A DNA stretch of 64,000 nt from Argopecten irradians (GCF_041381155.1 NC_091135.1:1082620-1146619), one strand, 5' to 3'; numbered from the stretch's first letter, positions 39,353-50,140 are shown. Made by a program: numbers and translations. The notes: generated by a model not told the origin, from the sequence alone.

Positions 39353-41900
39353 GTTCGCGAGATTGTAGATCGCATGATCTAGGCCGTATGAGGATTCGTT
39401 GGGGAATGGGTTAATGTCGCCTGGTTAATTTTCAGTTTTGGCGGGGTGTAAATCAAATATGTGATTGGGGTTGCTTAAGTGACCGAGTAGTACTGAAGCC
39501 GGTGTTGTGGTACAGGGGGCGTCGTTTTGCTCCGACGTGTACGATGTAATGCGTGTCGGGTGGTATAGTTTTAGATGAGGGGTTGGTTGGTAAATGGGTA
39601 GGTGTGCTGCTGGGACGGTTAGGTGTCGCATAAGTTAGAGGGTGAATTTTACTACAATGGCTTGGGGGCGCGCTAATCATGGCGATTGGTTATAAGAGAG
39701 TTTAGTGTGTGTAGTTGTTCTGGTTTTTTTGAGGTATGTAAAGTATAGACGTATGTTATGCTTGTTTGTTATCCATGTTTATATAGATTTAATGATCGGG
39801 GGTTTAGGTTTGTTCTGTAGGGGCTGGCCGGATGTAAATAACTGATGCGATCTTTCCCCTTTTGTCTATATCTTTAAGGCTTATGCTTACAGTCAAGCTC
39901 ATATTGGTGCAGGTAACAAGTTGGTTGACGGCTGTGGTGGCTGGTTGCTTCCTGTTTCATAGTACTGTTATTTTGTTATAATTTTTAGCATATCAAAGCC
40001 ACGACCGAAGTAGTAAATGTGATCGTTAATATTGTAGTGGCTACAGTGTGTGATAAGTAGGGAATGGGGTGACATGGGGGGTGTCGTGGGTAGTTATGAA
40101 CAAGATGTGTCTCGTTGGTTCGGTTATGTTCTTCGTGTTATTTTTGCGGGGTGATGTTTGGGAGTTGTAAGTATTTTAACACGATCTTTAGACCTAAGAG
40201 TGGGTGTCCGCGTGAACAGCGCAGAAGTGTTTAATGTGAAGATAACAATGTCTTCACATTTTTAGTGACCCTTATCATCTTGGACAAAAAGGACCATAAT
40301 TATTTTGAGTGCTTATAAGTAGATTATTTTTTATCTACAAAATTGTATTATTGTCGGTATGTCGTTAAACATACACAAAAATAATAAAGATAAGTTGGAG
40401 TTTTGATTGGGTGCTTGGAGGGTTTGAAGGAAGTCTAGCTATAGATGGATGAATGTTGAGTGTCTAACCGTGTTCGGGAGGCAAGTTGGAAACGGCTCTG
40501 AACTCTGAGTTGAGCGACCGTTATAACCTAAGGACGCGCGAATGTTGTTGATGGGGTTTTATTTATATTTTATTTGTAGTATATATTTTTTTTTTTTTTC
40601 TTAATCCTCTATTCCTTTATTTTTTTTTGAAATTATATTCTTTCTTCGGGGTGTTATAGTTAGGTTGTTTGTTGTTGCCGCGGGGAACGATGTGGAATGT
40701 GAGGGATCGGAGTGGCTGGATTATCAGGTCGGTTAGGTAATGTGGTGCCTGTAGTTTGTTGTAGTAGGGGTGTCGGGTCACAGATTTCTGTAGTCGGGCT
40801 TGGCACTGTCGTATGGAAATCATTCTATATGAGTCAGCTCCAATCTAGCCGTTAAGAAAAAGCCCCCCCCCCTCAAGAACCTCTCTAAAAACAGCTCCCC
40901 CACTCTACCTTTCAGTGATATCCCATTGATATGCACAATATTAGCCTAGTCAACCAAATCGTCCCCCCCTACAAGAGATCTTGACTCGTCAGGTCTGCGT
41001 AATCCCCTAAGTGATGATCGATATCCCCACCAGTAAGGACGAAATATATCAATTAGAACCTGAAATCCACCGTCATCGTGCTTAGAGTAATATGTTAAAC
41101 CCCCACCCACCGCGGTGGCGGCGCGTCCTAGGCCGGCTCCAATTCGTTACTGACACCAAGGGAGAAACGTGGTCATTATTTAAACCAACAATAGTGACTC
41201 TTCTGCTGCACGGGATGAGGGTTAGTTCGAGGGGAGCTAGGTACATCACCTACCGACCACACCAGGAACGTTACCTGCCCACTAAGTGATGTTAGGTATG
41301 ACTGGTTCAAGGATGCCGTGTATCTGAGTCCGTGTGTGAGGAAAGCACCATAGTTGTTTACTCTTACTTGTAACAATTTGTGGACGGGTGCTGGGGTAGC
41401 TCTACTCAACATTTGTTAGTATGGCGTGTTCAAGGAAATATAGACGGCGTCTGAAAATACAGCGACTCACGGACCCGACCGGCACGTACTGTAGAAAACA
41501 AAAAAAAAGGGTGTAGGTGGTCGTAATGTGTCAGAGTGGTTGGTTTCGGCTAGGTTGACGGGACTGACCGCTCCAGCTAGACATCCTGCCCTCTATGTGC
41601 AACTATAGGTCGAAGTATAGTAGCGTTTAGGATGTTCGCGAGACGGTACAGGCGTACGGCTTGTGAAGGAAGTAGTGAAACGCTAGTCTTTGCCTGGCCG
41701 CTCATAACCTTGCTCTCACTTGCTTACCTAGCCTCGCACCTAGCGCAGTGAGATATCCCTGTTAGTTTGATGGTTATAGGGTAGGGAAGGGGGACGTGTG
41801 GGATGCGTCTGGAAAGAAGATGGGTGACCGGATCTTAAGATACCAACATAGATTGATAGGATATGATGTGCTTTTCTTGTCTGCACAAATATGAACTCAG
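39353..41900. other. unassigned block with shifting base composition
   Basis: After the 48-bp array the sequence becomes G/T-rich on this strand (about 39370-40160, 40400-40800), then C/G-rich with runs of C near 40864 and 40960, then mixed. No gene, known repeat or domain is visible. It does not resemble the AT-rich background elsewhere. CCACCGCGGTGGCGGC at about 41107 and GCTCCAATTCG at about 41137 recall cloning-vector polylinker sequence, but the surroundings do not match a vector. Confidence 0.45.
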
Positions 41901-43490
41901 CCTTTACCTTTTTACAAACTCCCAGTAGACTGTGTGTTTTTACTATGACCCTTTACCTTTTTACAAACTCCCAGTAGACTGTGTAGTTTTTTTTACTATG
42001 ACCCTTTACCTTTTTACAAACTCCCAGTAGACTGTGTGTTTTTACTATGACCCTTTACCTTTTTACAAACTCCCAGTAGACTGTGTGTTTTTACTATGAC
42101 CCTTTACCTTTTTACAAACTCCCAGTAGACTGTGTGTTTTTACTATGACCCTTTACCTTTTTACAAACTCCCAGTAGACTGTGTGTGTTTTTACTATGAC
42201 CCTTTACCTTTTTACAAACTCCCAGTAGACTGTGTGTTTTTACTATGACCCTTTACCTTTTTACAAACTCCCAGTAGACTGTGTGTTTTTACTATGACCC
42301 TTTACCTTTTTACAAACTCCCAGTAGACTGTGTGTTTTTACTATGACCCTTTACCTTTTTACAAACTCCCAGTAGACTGTGTGTTTTTACTATGACCCTT
42401 TACCTTTTTTACAAACTCCCAGTAGACTGTGTGTTTTTTACTATGACCCTTTACCTTTTTACAAACTCCCAGTAGACTGTGTGTTTTTACTATGACCCTT
42501 TACCTTTTTACAAACTCCCAGTAGACTGTGTGTTTTTACTATGACCCTTTACCTTTTTACAAACTCCCAGTAGACTGTTTTTTACTATGACCCTTTACCT
42601 TTTTACAAACTCCCAGTAGACTGTGTGTTTTTACTATGACCCTTTACCTTTTTACAAACTCCCAGTAGACTGTGTGTTTTTACTATGACCCTTTACCTTT
42701 TTACAAACTCCCAGTAGACTGTGTGTTTTTACTATGACCCTTTACCTTTTTATAAACTCCCAGTAGACTGTGTGTGTTTTTACTATGACCCTTTACCTTT
42801 TTACAAACTCCAGTAGACTGTGTGTTTTTACTATGACCCTTTACCTTTTTACAAACTCCCAGTAGACTGTGTGACCTTTACTTTTACAACTTAGACTGTG
42901 TGTTTTTGCTATGACCCTGTACCTTTTTTACAAACTCCCAGTAGACTGTGTGTTTTTACTATGACCCTTTACTTTTTTTACAAACTCCCAGTAGACTGTG
43001 TGTTTTTGCTATGACCCTTTACCTTTTTACAAACTCCCAGTAGACTGTGTGTTTTTTACTATGACCCTTTACCTTTTTACAAACTCCCAGTAGACTGTGT
43101 GTTTTTGCTATGATCCTTTACCTTTTTACAAACTCCCAGTAGACTGTGTTTTTACTATGACCCTTTACCTTTTTACAAACTCCCAGTAGACTGTGTGTTT
43201 TTACTATGACCCTTTACCTTTTTACAAACTCCCAGTAGACTGTGTTTTTACTATGACCCTTTACCTTTTTACAAACTCCCAGTAGACTGTGTTTTTTACT
43301 ATGACCCTTTACCTTTTTACAAACTCCCAGTAGACTGTGTGTTTTACTATGACCCTTTACCTTTTTACAAACTCCCAGTAGACTGTGTGTTTTTTACTAT
43401 GACCCTTTACCTTTTTACAAACTCCCAGTAGACTGTGTGTTTTTACTATGACCCTTTACCTTTTTACAAACTCCCAGTAGACTGTGTGTG
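41901..43490. repeat. 49-bp minisatellite adjoining the last visible exon of the host gene
   Basis: About 32 head-to-tail copies of a 49-bp unit: CCTTTACCTTTTTACAAACT, CCCAGTAGACTGTGTG, TTTTTACTATGAC. Most copies are identical apart from one or two bases in the T-run and GT dinucleotides; a few near 42870-42900 are shortened. On the minus strand each copy reads ACACAG, TCTACTGGGAGTTTGTAAAAAG, GTAAAGG. That is the end of the exon at 43460-43605 with its splice donor. The first unit, at the gene side, is the exon end itself. Confidence 0.93.
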
Positions 43491-43605
43491 ACTGCTTTTC
43501 TTTCCCTAATAGGGCATGAATCATGCTGAGATAGTACACAAGTTGGGGGTCAGAGGGTAGAAAATTCCCCCATGAGTGATTTGGCTTCTTCCAACCATTC
43601 TCTCC
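43460..43605 (-). CDS. exon 6 of the TPR-like host gene, with a one-base frame slip
   Basis: The acceptor is TTTTTCTACTTTCAG. In the phase set by exon 5 the frame reads REWLEEAKSLMGEF and then meets TGA at 43552-43550. In the neighbouring frame the protein goes on as LPSDPQLVYYLSMIHALLGK to the exon end. One T too many in the TTTT run near 43565 would explain this; it may be a read error or a real mutation. The exon ends AAAAAG followed by GTAAAGG, the donor that is repeated in the minisatellite. Confidence 0.65.
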
Positions 43606-46600
43606 CTGAAAGTAGAAAAATACAAGGTATTGTTTAACAATATATATCATTTAGTGCTTCTAATATAATTCCCAGTCTATAGCAGTACATAATTATGTAG
43701 TAGACATTATTTGATTCACTCGGTGCCCAAATTTTTAATGTTGCCATTCTTTCTTCTTTTGTCATCTTTTTTTTTATATAAATACCCAAGACATTCCATT
43801 AATAATTTAAAACATGTATAAGCACAATGTAATTCTGACATTAGGTGTGTTTATAAGCAATAATTCATTGTGTCCCAAAAAAATTCTTTGGTACTATATG
43901 TCCAATATAGAATGAAGTTCTGATTGTGCATGTATCGACAGCAAAACAAACTATTTAATATCATTTTTGTGTTAATTAGACATATATATATATATATACA
44001 TTATTAAACACCAACTCTTGTTAAAAAGATGAGTATTGTTTATGTTCTGTTGGCGGGGGAGCATCTTTAATGAATCTCGCATCCAGCTATAATCATAACA
44101 AGAGGCCCAGAGGGCCTGTATCGCTCACCTGTTTTTTTTTGTTTTTTGTAATTATCACAAAGACTCTATCAATTAGAAAAATTAGTAAAATTGACTCAAA
44201 AATTTGTTTAATTTTGAATCACAACCATACAATGATACTATAGATACCATACAAATATGCTATCCAATACAAAGGTTCAGAGAGGAAGTAATTTATATGA
44301 AAATAGTAGCCTAATTGACCTTTTTGGCCCCGTGTCTAAGGCCCCAGGGAGTCAGCACTATACTTTGCCATACCGTTTAATTTTAAATCCCCATCCTATA
44401 AGGATGTTACTATTGCATTATGAGTGCTCTTCCATGCTGAGTTGCAGAGAAGAAGTCGTTCATATAATAACAGCAAAAATTGCTCTATTTCGACCCCGCC
44501 CCTCAGCCACCGGGGGGTCAGCCCTATCATTTGCACAATTTTGAATCCTCACCCTATAAGGATGCTACCATTGCATTATGGGTGCTATATTTATATATCA
44601 CATGCTTAGTTGCAGAGAAGAAGTCATTTATATTGAAATAGCCAAATTGACCCCTTTTGACCCCACCCCTCAGGCCCCTAGGGGGTCAGCCCCATCATTT
44701 GTACAGTTTTGAATCCCAACCCTATAACGATGCTACCATTGCATTATGAGTGCTATCCCATGCTTAGTTTCAGAGGAGAAGTCGTTTATATATGGAAAAG
44801 CCAAATTGACCCCTTTTGACCCCGCCCCTCAGGCCCCCGGGGGGTCAGCCCCATCATTTGTACAATTTTGAATCCCCATCCTATAAAGATGCTACAATTG
44901 CATTATGGATGCTATTCCATGCTTAGTTTCAGAGAAGAAGTCGTTTATATGGAAATAGCCAAATTGACCCCTTTTGACTCCGCCCCTCAGGCCCCAAGGG
45001 GGTCAGCCCCATCATTTGTACAATCTTGAATCCCCACCCTATAAGGATGCTACAATTGCATTATGGATGCTATTCCATGCTTAGTTTCAGAGAAGAAGTT
45101 GTTTAAATGGAAATAGCCAAATTGACCACTTTTGACCCCGCCCCTCAGGCCCCCAAGGGGGTCAGCCCCATCATTTGTACAATTTCCATTTAGTAGCCCA
45201 TAAGGATGCTACCAGTTTAAATTTTGTTGAAATCCGACCAGCGGTTATGGAGAAGAAGTCGATTGAATTGTGACGGACGGCACGGACGGACGGACGATGG
45301 ATGTTACGGACGCCACGGTATGGCATAAGCTCACCCTTGGTCCTTCAGACCAGAAGATCATAAAAATCCAAAATGGCTGACCAATAAAGATAAAAAAATG
45401 TCCCGACTTATTGGATACAAGGGAAATCGATGCATGAAAGACATATTTACCCTCAAGTGATCCACAATGTGTACAAAGATAAACATCCATGATATGTCTC
45501 TCAAGTCCGTCCACCTTCGTACGATACCTGTTGGTCCAGACATTCTTCCATGCTTGTCTTGAATAACTCCCTTTTTGGATAGACAAGATCCTGACAAAAT
45601 AAATAAAACATGTATAGTGGACATCAGTCAAGAAGTTTTGTTGAAATCCCTGCCATTGTTTAGGAGGAGTAGTCAGTCGATTTTTAATACAGATAATTTT
45701 TCCCCTTTTATGTTTTGGGAAGGAGGATAAATCATCTTTTTAACAGCATTTACCATTTATAGATATCAATAACCCCAAAAAGTCCCTCCACAAACTAATA
45801 TATTAAAACAATGAATACGGGATCAAGGTTGACCTATACCGGTGTTGTACAGAAAACACATCCGGTGTACTGGGAAGTAAAAACCTGGAATATTATCCGT
45901 GATTACAGGTTTGAATGTCGAAGAAATTCCTCAACTCAACTTATAGTAGAACTACATACAGGTAGCACTTGGCGACTACCCCACAAACATTGTCAGCGAC
46001 TAATCGTTGAATGCATTACACTTGTAATAAATAGCGGAACATCGGGCAATCAAAAATGTGTCTCCATAGAGGACTAGAAGTTTATTAATTGAGTAAAAAA
46101 TATTGTACAACTCTTTGTTATCAAAATCTATAGTTAGTGGCTGATATTTGTCCAAACTCACCCCTGGTCATTCAGATTGGCGACCAACATCAGCATGTTT
46201 GTGGTAATATCGTCGGCCTCGTTACTGTTCTTGCCGTCCTTCAGTAGACTATCACATGACAGCCTGTAGAATTTGGCTGCCCTCTCCACAGCGCCGATCT
46301 GAGCATGCATCCGGCCCACCTCATTCAAGTACACAGCCTTCAGGATTTCTGTAAGAAAGATTCAAACAATACGATACACAATAACTAACATTATGACGTC
46401 TAAGCAATCATAGCATTCGATGGTATCTTTATGGCAATCAGTCAAATATTTCTTTAGTGCAGAGAAACACACAGTCTCACCTTTTGTTGTATTCTGTGAA
46501 AGTGACATGAAGTACTCTGTAGCCATGTTGATGTCCCCTCTCGCCCACAGAGCGTATGGCACAGCATCATCAAAACAGTACGACACCATGGACGGAAACC

Positions 46601-48945
46601 TAAAAAGTTAATCAAGATCAACGTAAAATATCCAAGGAAGAACATCTGAGTCAGGGTAAAGTTCCTTCAACAATGTCGCGAAGTCATACTTGCAGCAACC
46701 CATCCATCTCCATCAGACATGGGACAACAAGAAGTTATTATATATACACAGATGGTCTTTATACTGCAGAGGTGGTCAGTGGGGCAGCTTTTACCATATT
46801 TACCTTTTCTTCATTGCAGATTTCAGTCTAGCAACCACACTTCTGGTTGCCCTGGTGATTCTGTCATCTTCACTCTCAGACTGGTGTCTGAAGGCGTTAT
46901 CCGATAAAAATGGCGGCATCATCAGAGCTAAAGAGGCAGTCACCACTGTCAACATCAACAACAAAGTAAAATCAGGGTCAAAAAGGGCACCTTCACTTAA
47001 TTAATTTGGGGACATGACTTTTCAGGGTCATAAAACGATGTGCCAAGAGGCCAAGAGGGCATGTATCACTCATCTGACTTGTTATGCATTGCAAAGGAAT
47101 GTTCTAAGTACAGGGTAAGTATTTCCTCTTGGATTTCTAACGTTTATACCTTTAATTCCCTTTCTCCTCAGGATGTTTCTTGCCAATTTTAGTTAAAATC
47201 TGTTTAAAACTTGACTTTGACTAGTAGGGATTTATACAAATTTTCTCAATTTCACCTCAGTGGGCCCTGCATATTGCTCTTACATAATGTACCCTGGAGA
47301 AGTCAGAGCCAAGATTTTTACAAACTCTGTTCCCTTTGCCCTAAGTATAAGCTTAGTTTACCCAAATTTGGTTACAATCTAAGCAGAACTCCATGAATAT
47401 ATAAAAAAAATGTTGATTGATGGACAGATAGATGATGACTGAACATTCATTTAAAGATGATCCACCGCCGACAGAGCATAAATGATATTCATCATTTGAA
47501 CAATAATTGGTGTTTAATCTTGTATATATATATGTCTAATTAACACAAAAAATAATATTAAATAATTTATTTTGCCTTTGCATTGGTGCATGCACAATCA
47601 GTACTTCATTCCATATAGGAATGGATATAGTGCCACGAAATTTTTTCGGGATGCAATTAATTATTTTTCATATTTTCAACTTGAAGTAAAATTAAAAGCT
47701 CAAACTTTTCAATGGTGGTAATTGTGTAAAGTAACTTTTGTAATTGAAGAAAAATACTAGATCAACTGCTCCTGTTTTTGAAAGTGAAAAAATTTAAATA
47801 TATATATGATATATTTAACCACAGGAGTTTGACGTTCTGTCAATAATATATAGTACAAATATATAAAAAAATACCCCTTTTGGGTGTTTTTATATAGTAT
47901 ATAGGGGTATTTTTTTATATATATTTGTACTATATATTATTGACAGAACGTCAAACTCCTGTGATTTAACCCTGGTCTTACCTGCCCATGTAGTCATTGT
48001 TCGTCTTTCCTCTAAAGACAATATCCTTTCCATATAGGTATACTGTAGTGTAGCTAGCGGATCCGCATTCTTATCCTCGCTCTCATGATTCACACTGTAC
48101 ACCCGTCTCTGGACATCTCTAACAATGTGTAATAACTCTGGTTTATCACCGCTGGACAAACAGGCTTTAGCAAAGTTTGCTTCAAAACGTGCCATCGTCG
48201 AATGCAACCAGGACAACTGCATTTTTTGTACAGAGAAATCCTTATCTGGGTAGAAGAGTTGTTTTATTTTGTTTGGAAGTTCTGGCATTGATTTTAAGTT
48301 GATTTTATACGATGATTTAATACAAAGTTGAACAAGTGAAGGAACATTTTTACAAATGTCTACAGTTTTGTCAACTAAAGTTCGATCTGACAGCATATGC
48401 ACAATATCATCTAACTCTTCCTCCATGAAGGGGCGGATATGGTTTTCATACATTGTGCATATTTCTTTACGACGTTTTTTCTTCTGCTTTTTACTAAGTC
48501 TTTGTCTTACATTTGAAAAGCTTTTACTCAAACTGGAGTTTTCATCTGTAAACACTAAATCTTCATCATCTTCACTTTCATTCCTTGGCGTGCAAGTAAT
48601 GGGTACATCATGCTTTCCTTCACTTCTAACCGGCCCACTCGCGCTTTCACCAGTAACAGACTCTGAATCGGAAACCAACAATTCTTCGGCTGAAAAGAAC
48701 TCATCTTCAGAACCACTGAAACTCTCAACAGACAAATTTGACAAGTCAAGATCTACATCATTTTCCTCTCCAAAATCTTGAGTTGTCTCCCCTGATTGTT
48801 GTTTTGACCGACGTCTCCTCCGTTTTTGTACAGTTACAAGTTTTGTTTGGTCAGCATCGTTAAACTCCCAAGAAATCATACGAGCATAAGATTGTCGCTG
48901 GCTTCTCTGAACAATAAGTGCCTTTAGACCCTCGTCTTCATCCAT
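43460..48945 (-). CDS. spliced host gene, TPR-like protein of unknown family (six exons, 3' end not found)
   Basis: Exons are 48945-47982, 46945-46804, 46599-46481, 46348-46162, 45590-45451 and 43605-43460. All visible donors start GT, acceptors end AG, and phases agree at all five junctions. The start ATG at 48945 has a good context (AACATGG). Residues 1-150 are acidic and Ser-rich with KRRRRRSK and KKQKKKRRK stretches, possible nuclear signals. Residues about 160-320 are helical; a segment near LVQLCIKSSYKINLK faintly recalls a SOCS box. Later exons give TPR-like helices, for example YLNEVGRMHAQIGAVERAAK and DPQLVYYLSMIHALLGK. The last visible exon holds a one-base frame slip and ends at a donor inside the minisatellite; later exons were not found. 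Function and family are unknown to me. The gene structure is well supported, the biology is not. Confidence 0.82.
43815..44090 (-). repeat. interspersed repeat copy (intron 5)
   Basis: The minus strand of this stretch matches 47441-47665: GGTGTTTAAT, TATATATGTCTAATTAACAC, CATGCACAATCAG, ACTTCATTC. Both copies adjoin a GGCCC-type repeat. A (TA)n run lies at 43982-43998. Confidence 0.65.
44098..45355 (+). repeat. bivalve-type interspersed repeat with six internal units of about 158 bp (intron 5)
   Basis: It begins AACAAGAGGCCCAGAGGGCC and TGTATCGCTCACCTG and ends with GGACGGACGGACG, GTATGGCATAAGCTCACC. The middle (about 44230-45190) holds about six units of 157-160 bp, each with TTGACCCCTTTTGACCCC, CCTCAGGCCCC and AAGGATGCTACCATTG. 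I remember this start and end from high-copy bivalve repeats. It lies in the intron between exons 5 and 6 and does not disturb the splice sites. Confidence 0.75.
45451..45590 (-). CDS. exon 5 of the TPR-like host gene
   Basis: The 140-bp exon has a strong acceptor (TTTATTTATTTTGTCAG region) and donor GAGG followed by GTAAAT. It carries 46 full codons, ending HIMDVYLCTHCGSLE. Phases fit exon 4 and exon 6. Confidence 0.8.
45631..46141. other. intron 4 of the host gene, no further feature
   Basis: The stretch contains an 88-codon plus-strand frame at 45811-46077 without domain or splice context. I see nothing else. Confidence 0.5.
46162..46348 (-). CDS. exon 4 of the TPR-like host gene
   Basis: The 187-bp exon lies between acceptor TCTTTCTTACAG and donor GGG followed by GTGAGT. 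It carries 61 full codons. GRMHAQIGAVERAAKFYRLS matches the Gly/Ala/Tyr spacing of a TPR motif. Base composition is clearly more GC-rich than the surrounding introns. Confidence 0.82.
46481..46599 (-). CDS. exon 3 of the TPR-like host gene
   Basis: The 119-bp exon lies between acceptor GATTAACTTTTTAG and donor AAAAG followed by GTGAGA. It carries 39 full codons with phases that fit both neighbours. AVPYALWARGDINMATEYF looks like a TPR helix pair. Confidence 0.8.
46804..46945 (-). CDS. exon 2 of the TPR-like host gene
   Basis: The 142-bp exon has acceptor TGTTGATGTTGACAG and donor AAAAG followed by GTAAAT. Its two leading bases complete the codon left by exon 1. It encodes 46 full codons, including PPFLSDNAFRHQSESEDDR and a basic helix. 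The plus-strand frames at 46690-47004 are shadows. Confidence 0.75.
47040..47440 (+). repeat. diverged GGCC-type interspersed repeat (intron 1)
   Basis: It starts GAGGCCAAGAGGGCATGTATCACTCATCTG, a diverged form of the start at 44098, and ends with a GATGGACAGATAGATGATG run resembling the GGACGG end of that family. The middle differs from the 44-45 kb copy. Confidence 0.6.
47441..47665 (+). repeat. interspersed repeat, inverted partner of 43815-44090
   Basis: It shares TGGTGTTTAATCTTGTATAT, GTCTAATTAACACAAAAA and GCATGCACAATCAG with the copy at 43815-44090, in the opposite orientation. AAAGATGATCCACCGCCGAC marks its start. Confidence 0.65.
47820..47963. mobile_element. palindromic MITE in intron 1, 13 bp from the exon 1 donor
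   Basis: The arms start CACAGGAGTTTGACGTTCTG and are nearly perfect inverted copies of about 60 bp, with one 2-bp difference. ATTTAACC (47813-47820 and 47964-47971) stands at both borders, a target duplication of 7-8 bp that fits hAT-type MITEs. The related, longer copy is at 49012-49448. Confidence 0.82.
47982..48945 (-). CDS. exon 1 of the TPR-like host gene
   Basis: This 964-bp exon holds the start codon, 321 codons and one further base. It ends at GGGCAG followed by GTAAGA, a near-consensus donor at 47981-47976. The open frame continues to 47890 only because it reads into the adjacent MITE. It encodes the acidic, basic-patch and helical N-terminal part. Plus-strand frames over it are shadows. 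Confidence 0.85.
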
Positions 48946-49011
48946 GTTGTTTTATGTTCAGTACTGGTCTTGTACTCTACAAAATAGAACCACTAAATTA
49001 CTAAGTATAAG

Positions 49012-49448
49012 CAAAAGAGCTTGACTTTCTGTCAATAATACATAGCATATCTGTATATAAAAAATCTATATATTAAATGTATATAAAAACATGTGCTTTT
49101 ATAAACTGGTCAGCAACCAACTCTTGCCAAATACCTACAAATTAATATTCTTGCCATCGCATGTGTATTGAAATAATTCGTATTATTACTTATGAATTTC
49201 CAAGCAATAATTTGTGGAAAACTGCATGGTAGCATCTTCTATCAGAATAGGACTTCATGAAAATAACCATTCATATACACATGCGATGCCATGGCAAGAA
49301 TTGGTACTTGGTGAGAATTAGTTGCCTGCCAGTTATAATATAGAGTTATTTATGCATTAATGATATATATTATGTTTTTATATAGTATTCATATACTGTA
49401 TACATGTATTTATGCTTTATATTATTGACAGAACATCAAGCTCCTGTG
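49012..49448. mobile_element. longer MITE of the same family, upstream of the host gene start
   Basis: The ends GAGCTTGACTTTCTGTCAAT and the complement of GAGCTTGATGTTCTGTCAAT are inverted repeats of the same type as at 47820. Inside, a second inverted pair (CAGCAACCAACTCTTGCC at about 49110, GGCAAGAATTGG to GTTGCCTGCC at about 49293-49330) continues the palindrome. It ends 67 bp before the ATG at 48945, so it forms the presumed promoter or 5' UTR region. No clear target duplication is visible. Confidence 0.7.
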
Positions 49449-49807
49449 TTATGTGTGTCCTTTAAGTTTTGTTCCCATAATACGTGCATCCCCTTTACAC
49501 TGGCTGTTAAGATTCTTAGAATGAAGATAACTGAATATCTGATTCTATGAAAACACACAATTATTTTAACATAATAACTTATTTCTATGAAGGTTCACAC
49601 AACATGATAATTTGAAAAATCTTAAAATAGAAACAAATGAGAAATAAGCATGAATCGTCCAAAATTAGTTTTCTCAGCTCCATGTCTACGTAATCCAATA
49701 ATATTAGACATCGGGTATTGAGAAACTTCTGTTGGGCAATACTGTCTTTGAAACTTTAAAAGGATGGATGAGTGTAGTGGGATTGGACTGGGCTGATCAT
49801 CATCGGT

Positions 49808-49883
49808 GACCAGGTAGCTCAGCGGTTGAGCATTTCGCTAGCTAGTGTTTTGAGGTACTGGGTTCGAATCCCGGTGTGGCCGC
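49808..49883 (+). repeat. tRNA-like sequence, copy 1
   Basis: GACCAGGTAGCTCAGCGG resembles a tRNA 5' part with box A (TAGCTCAGNGG), and GGGTTCGAATCCCGG is a good T-arm and box B. The anticodon arm does not pair well. Three such copies follow one another, each preceded by GATCATCGGTGACC and followed by GCTACATTTTCT. This suggests a tRNA-derived repeat rather than a working tRNA gene. Confidence 0.6.
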
Positions 49884-49934
49884 TATATTTTCTTTTCACC
49901 TGTGTAGAGGGATTTGACTTGGTCGATCATCGGT

Positions 49935-50008
49935 GACCAGGTAGCTCAGACGGTAGAGCACTCGGCTTGTGTTCGGGGGGTCCCGTGTTCCAATCCTGGT
50001 CTGGCCGC
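49935..50008 (+). repeat. tRNA-like sequence, copy 2
   Basis: Same layout as copy 1, with D-arm GTAGCTCAGACGGTAGAGC. The T-arm is damaged (GTGTTCCAATCC). The apparent loop CTTGTGT would give anticodon TGT, but the arm is weak and the reading uncertain. Confidence 0.6.
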
Positions 50009-50140
50009 TACATTTTCTCTTCTCCCGTTACAAAATTGGCGCCTAACTAAATAACCCATGGTGGTGGTGTTTGGAAGGGTCTCGTGTCTTCGAGAAAGGA
50101 GGGAGGAGCATAGCAGGATTGGACTGGGTCGATCATCGGT

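Noticed and set aside
41099-41150. Cloning-vector contamination
   Set aside because: Only two short words resemble a polylinker. The bases between and around them do not match, so this is noted as a check and not as a call.
41461-41520. Possible further exon of the host gene after an acceptor-like TTTTGTTTTCTACAG on the minus strand
   Set aside because: In the phase left by exon 6 the frame ends after a few codons, and the surrounding block is of doubtful quality.
45811-46077. 88-codon plus-strand frame in intron 4 of the host gene
   Set aside because: It has no domain and no promoter or splice context, and it lies antisense within an intron.
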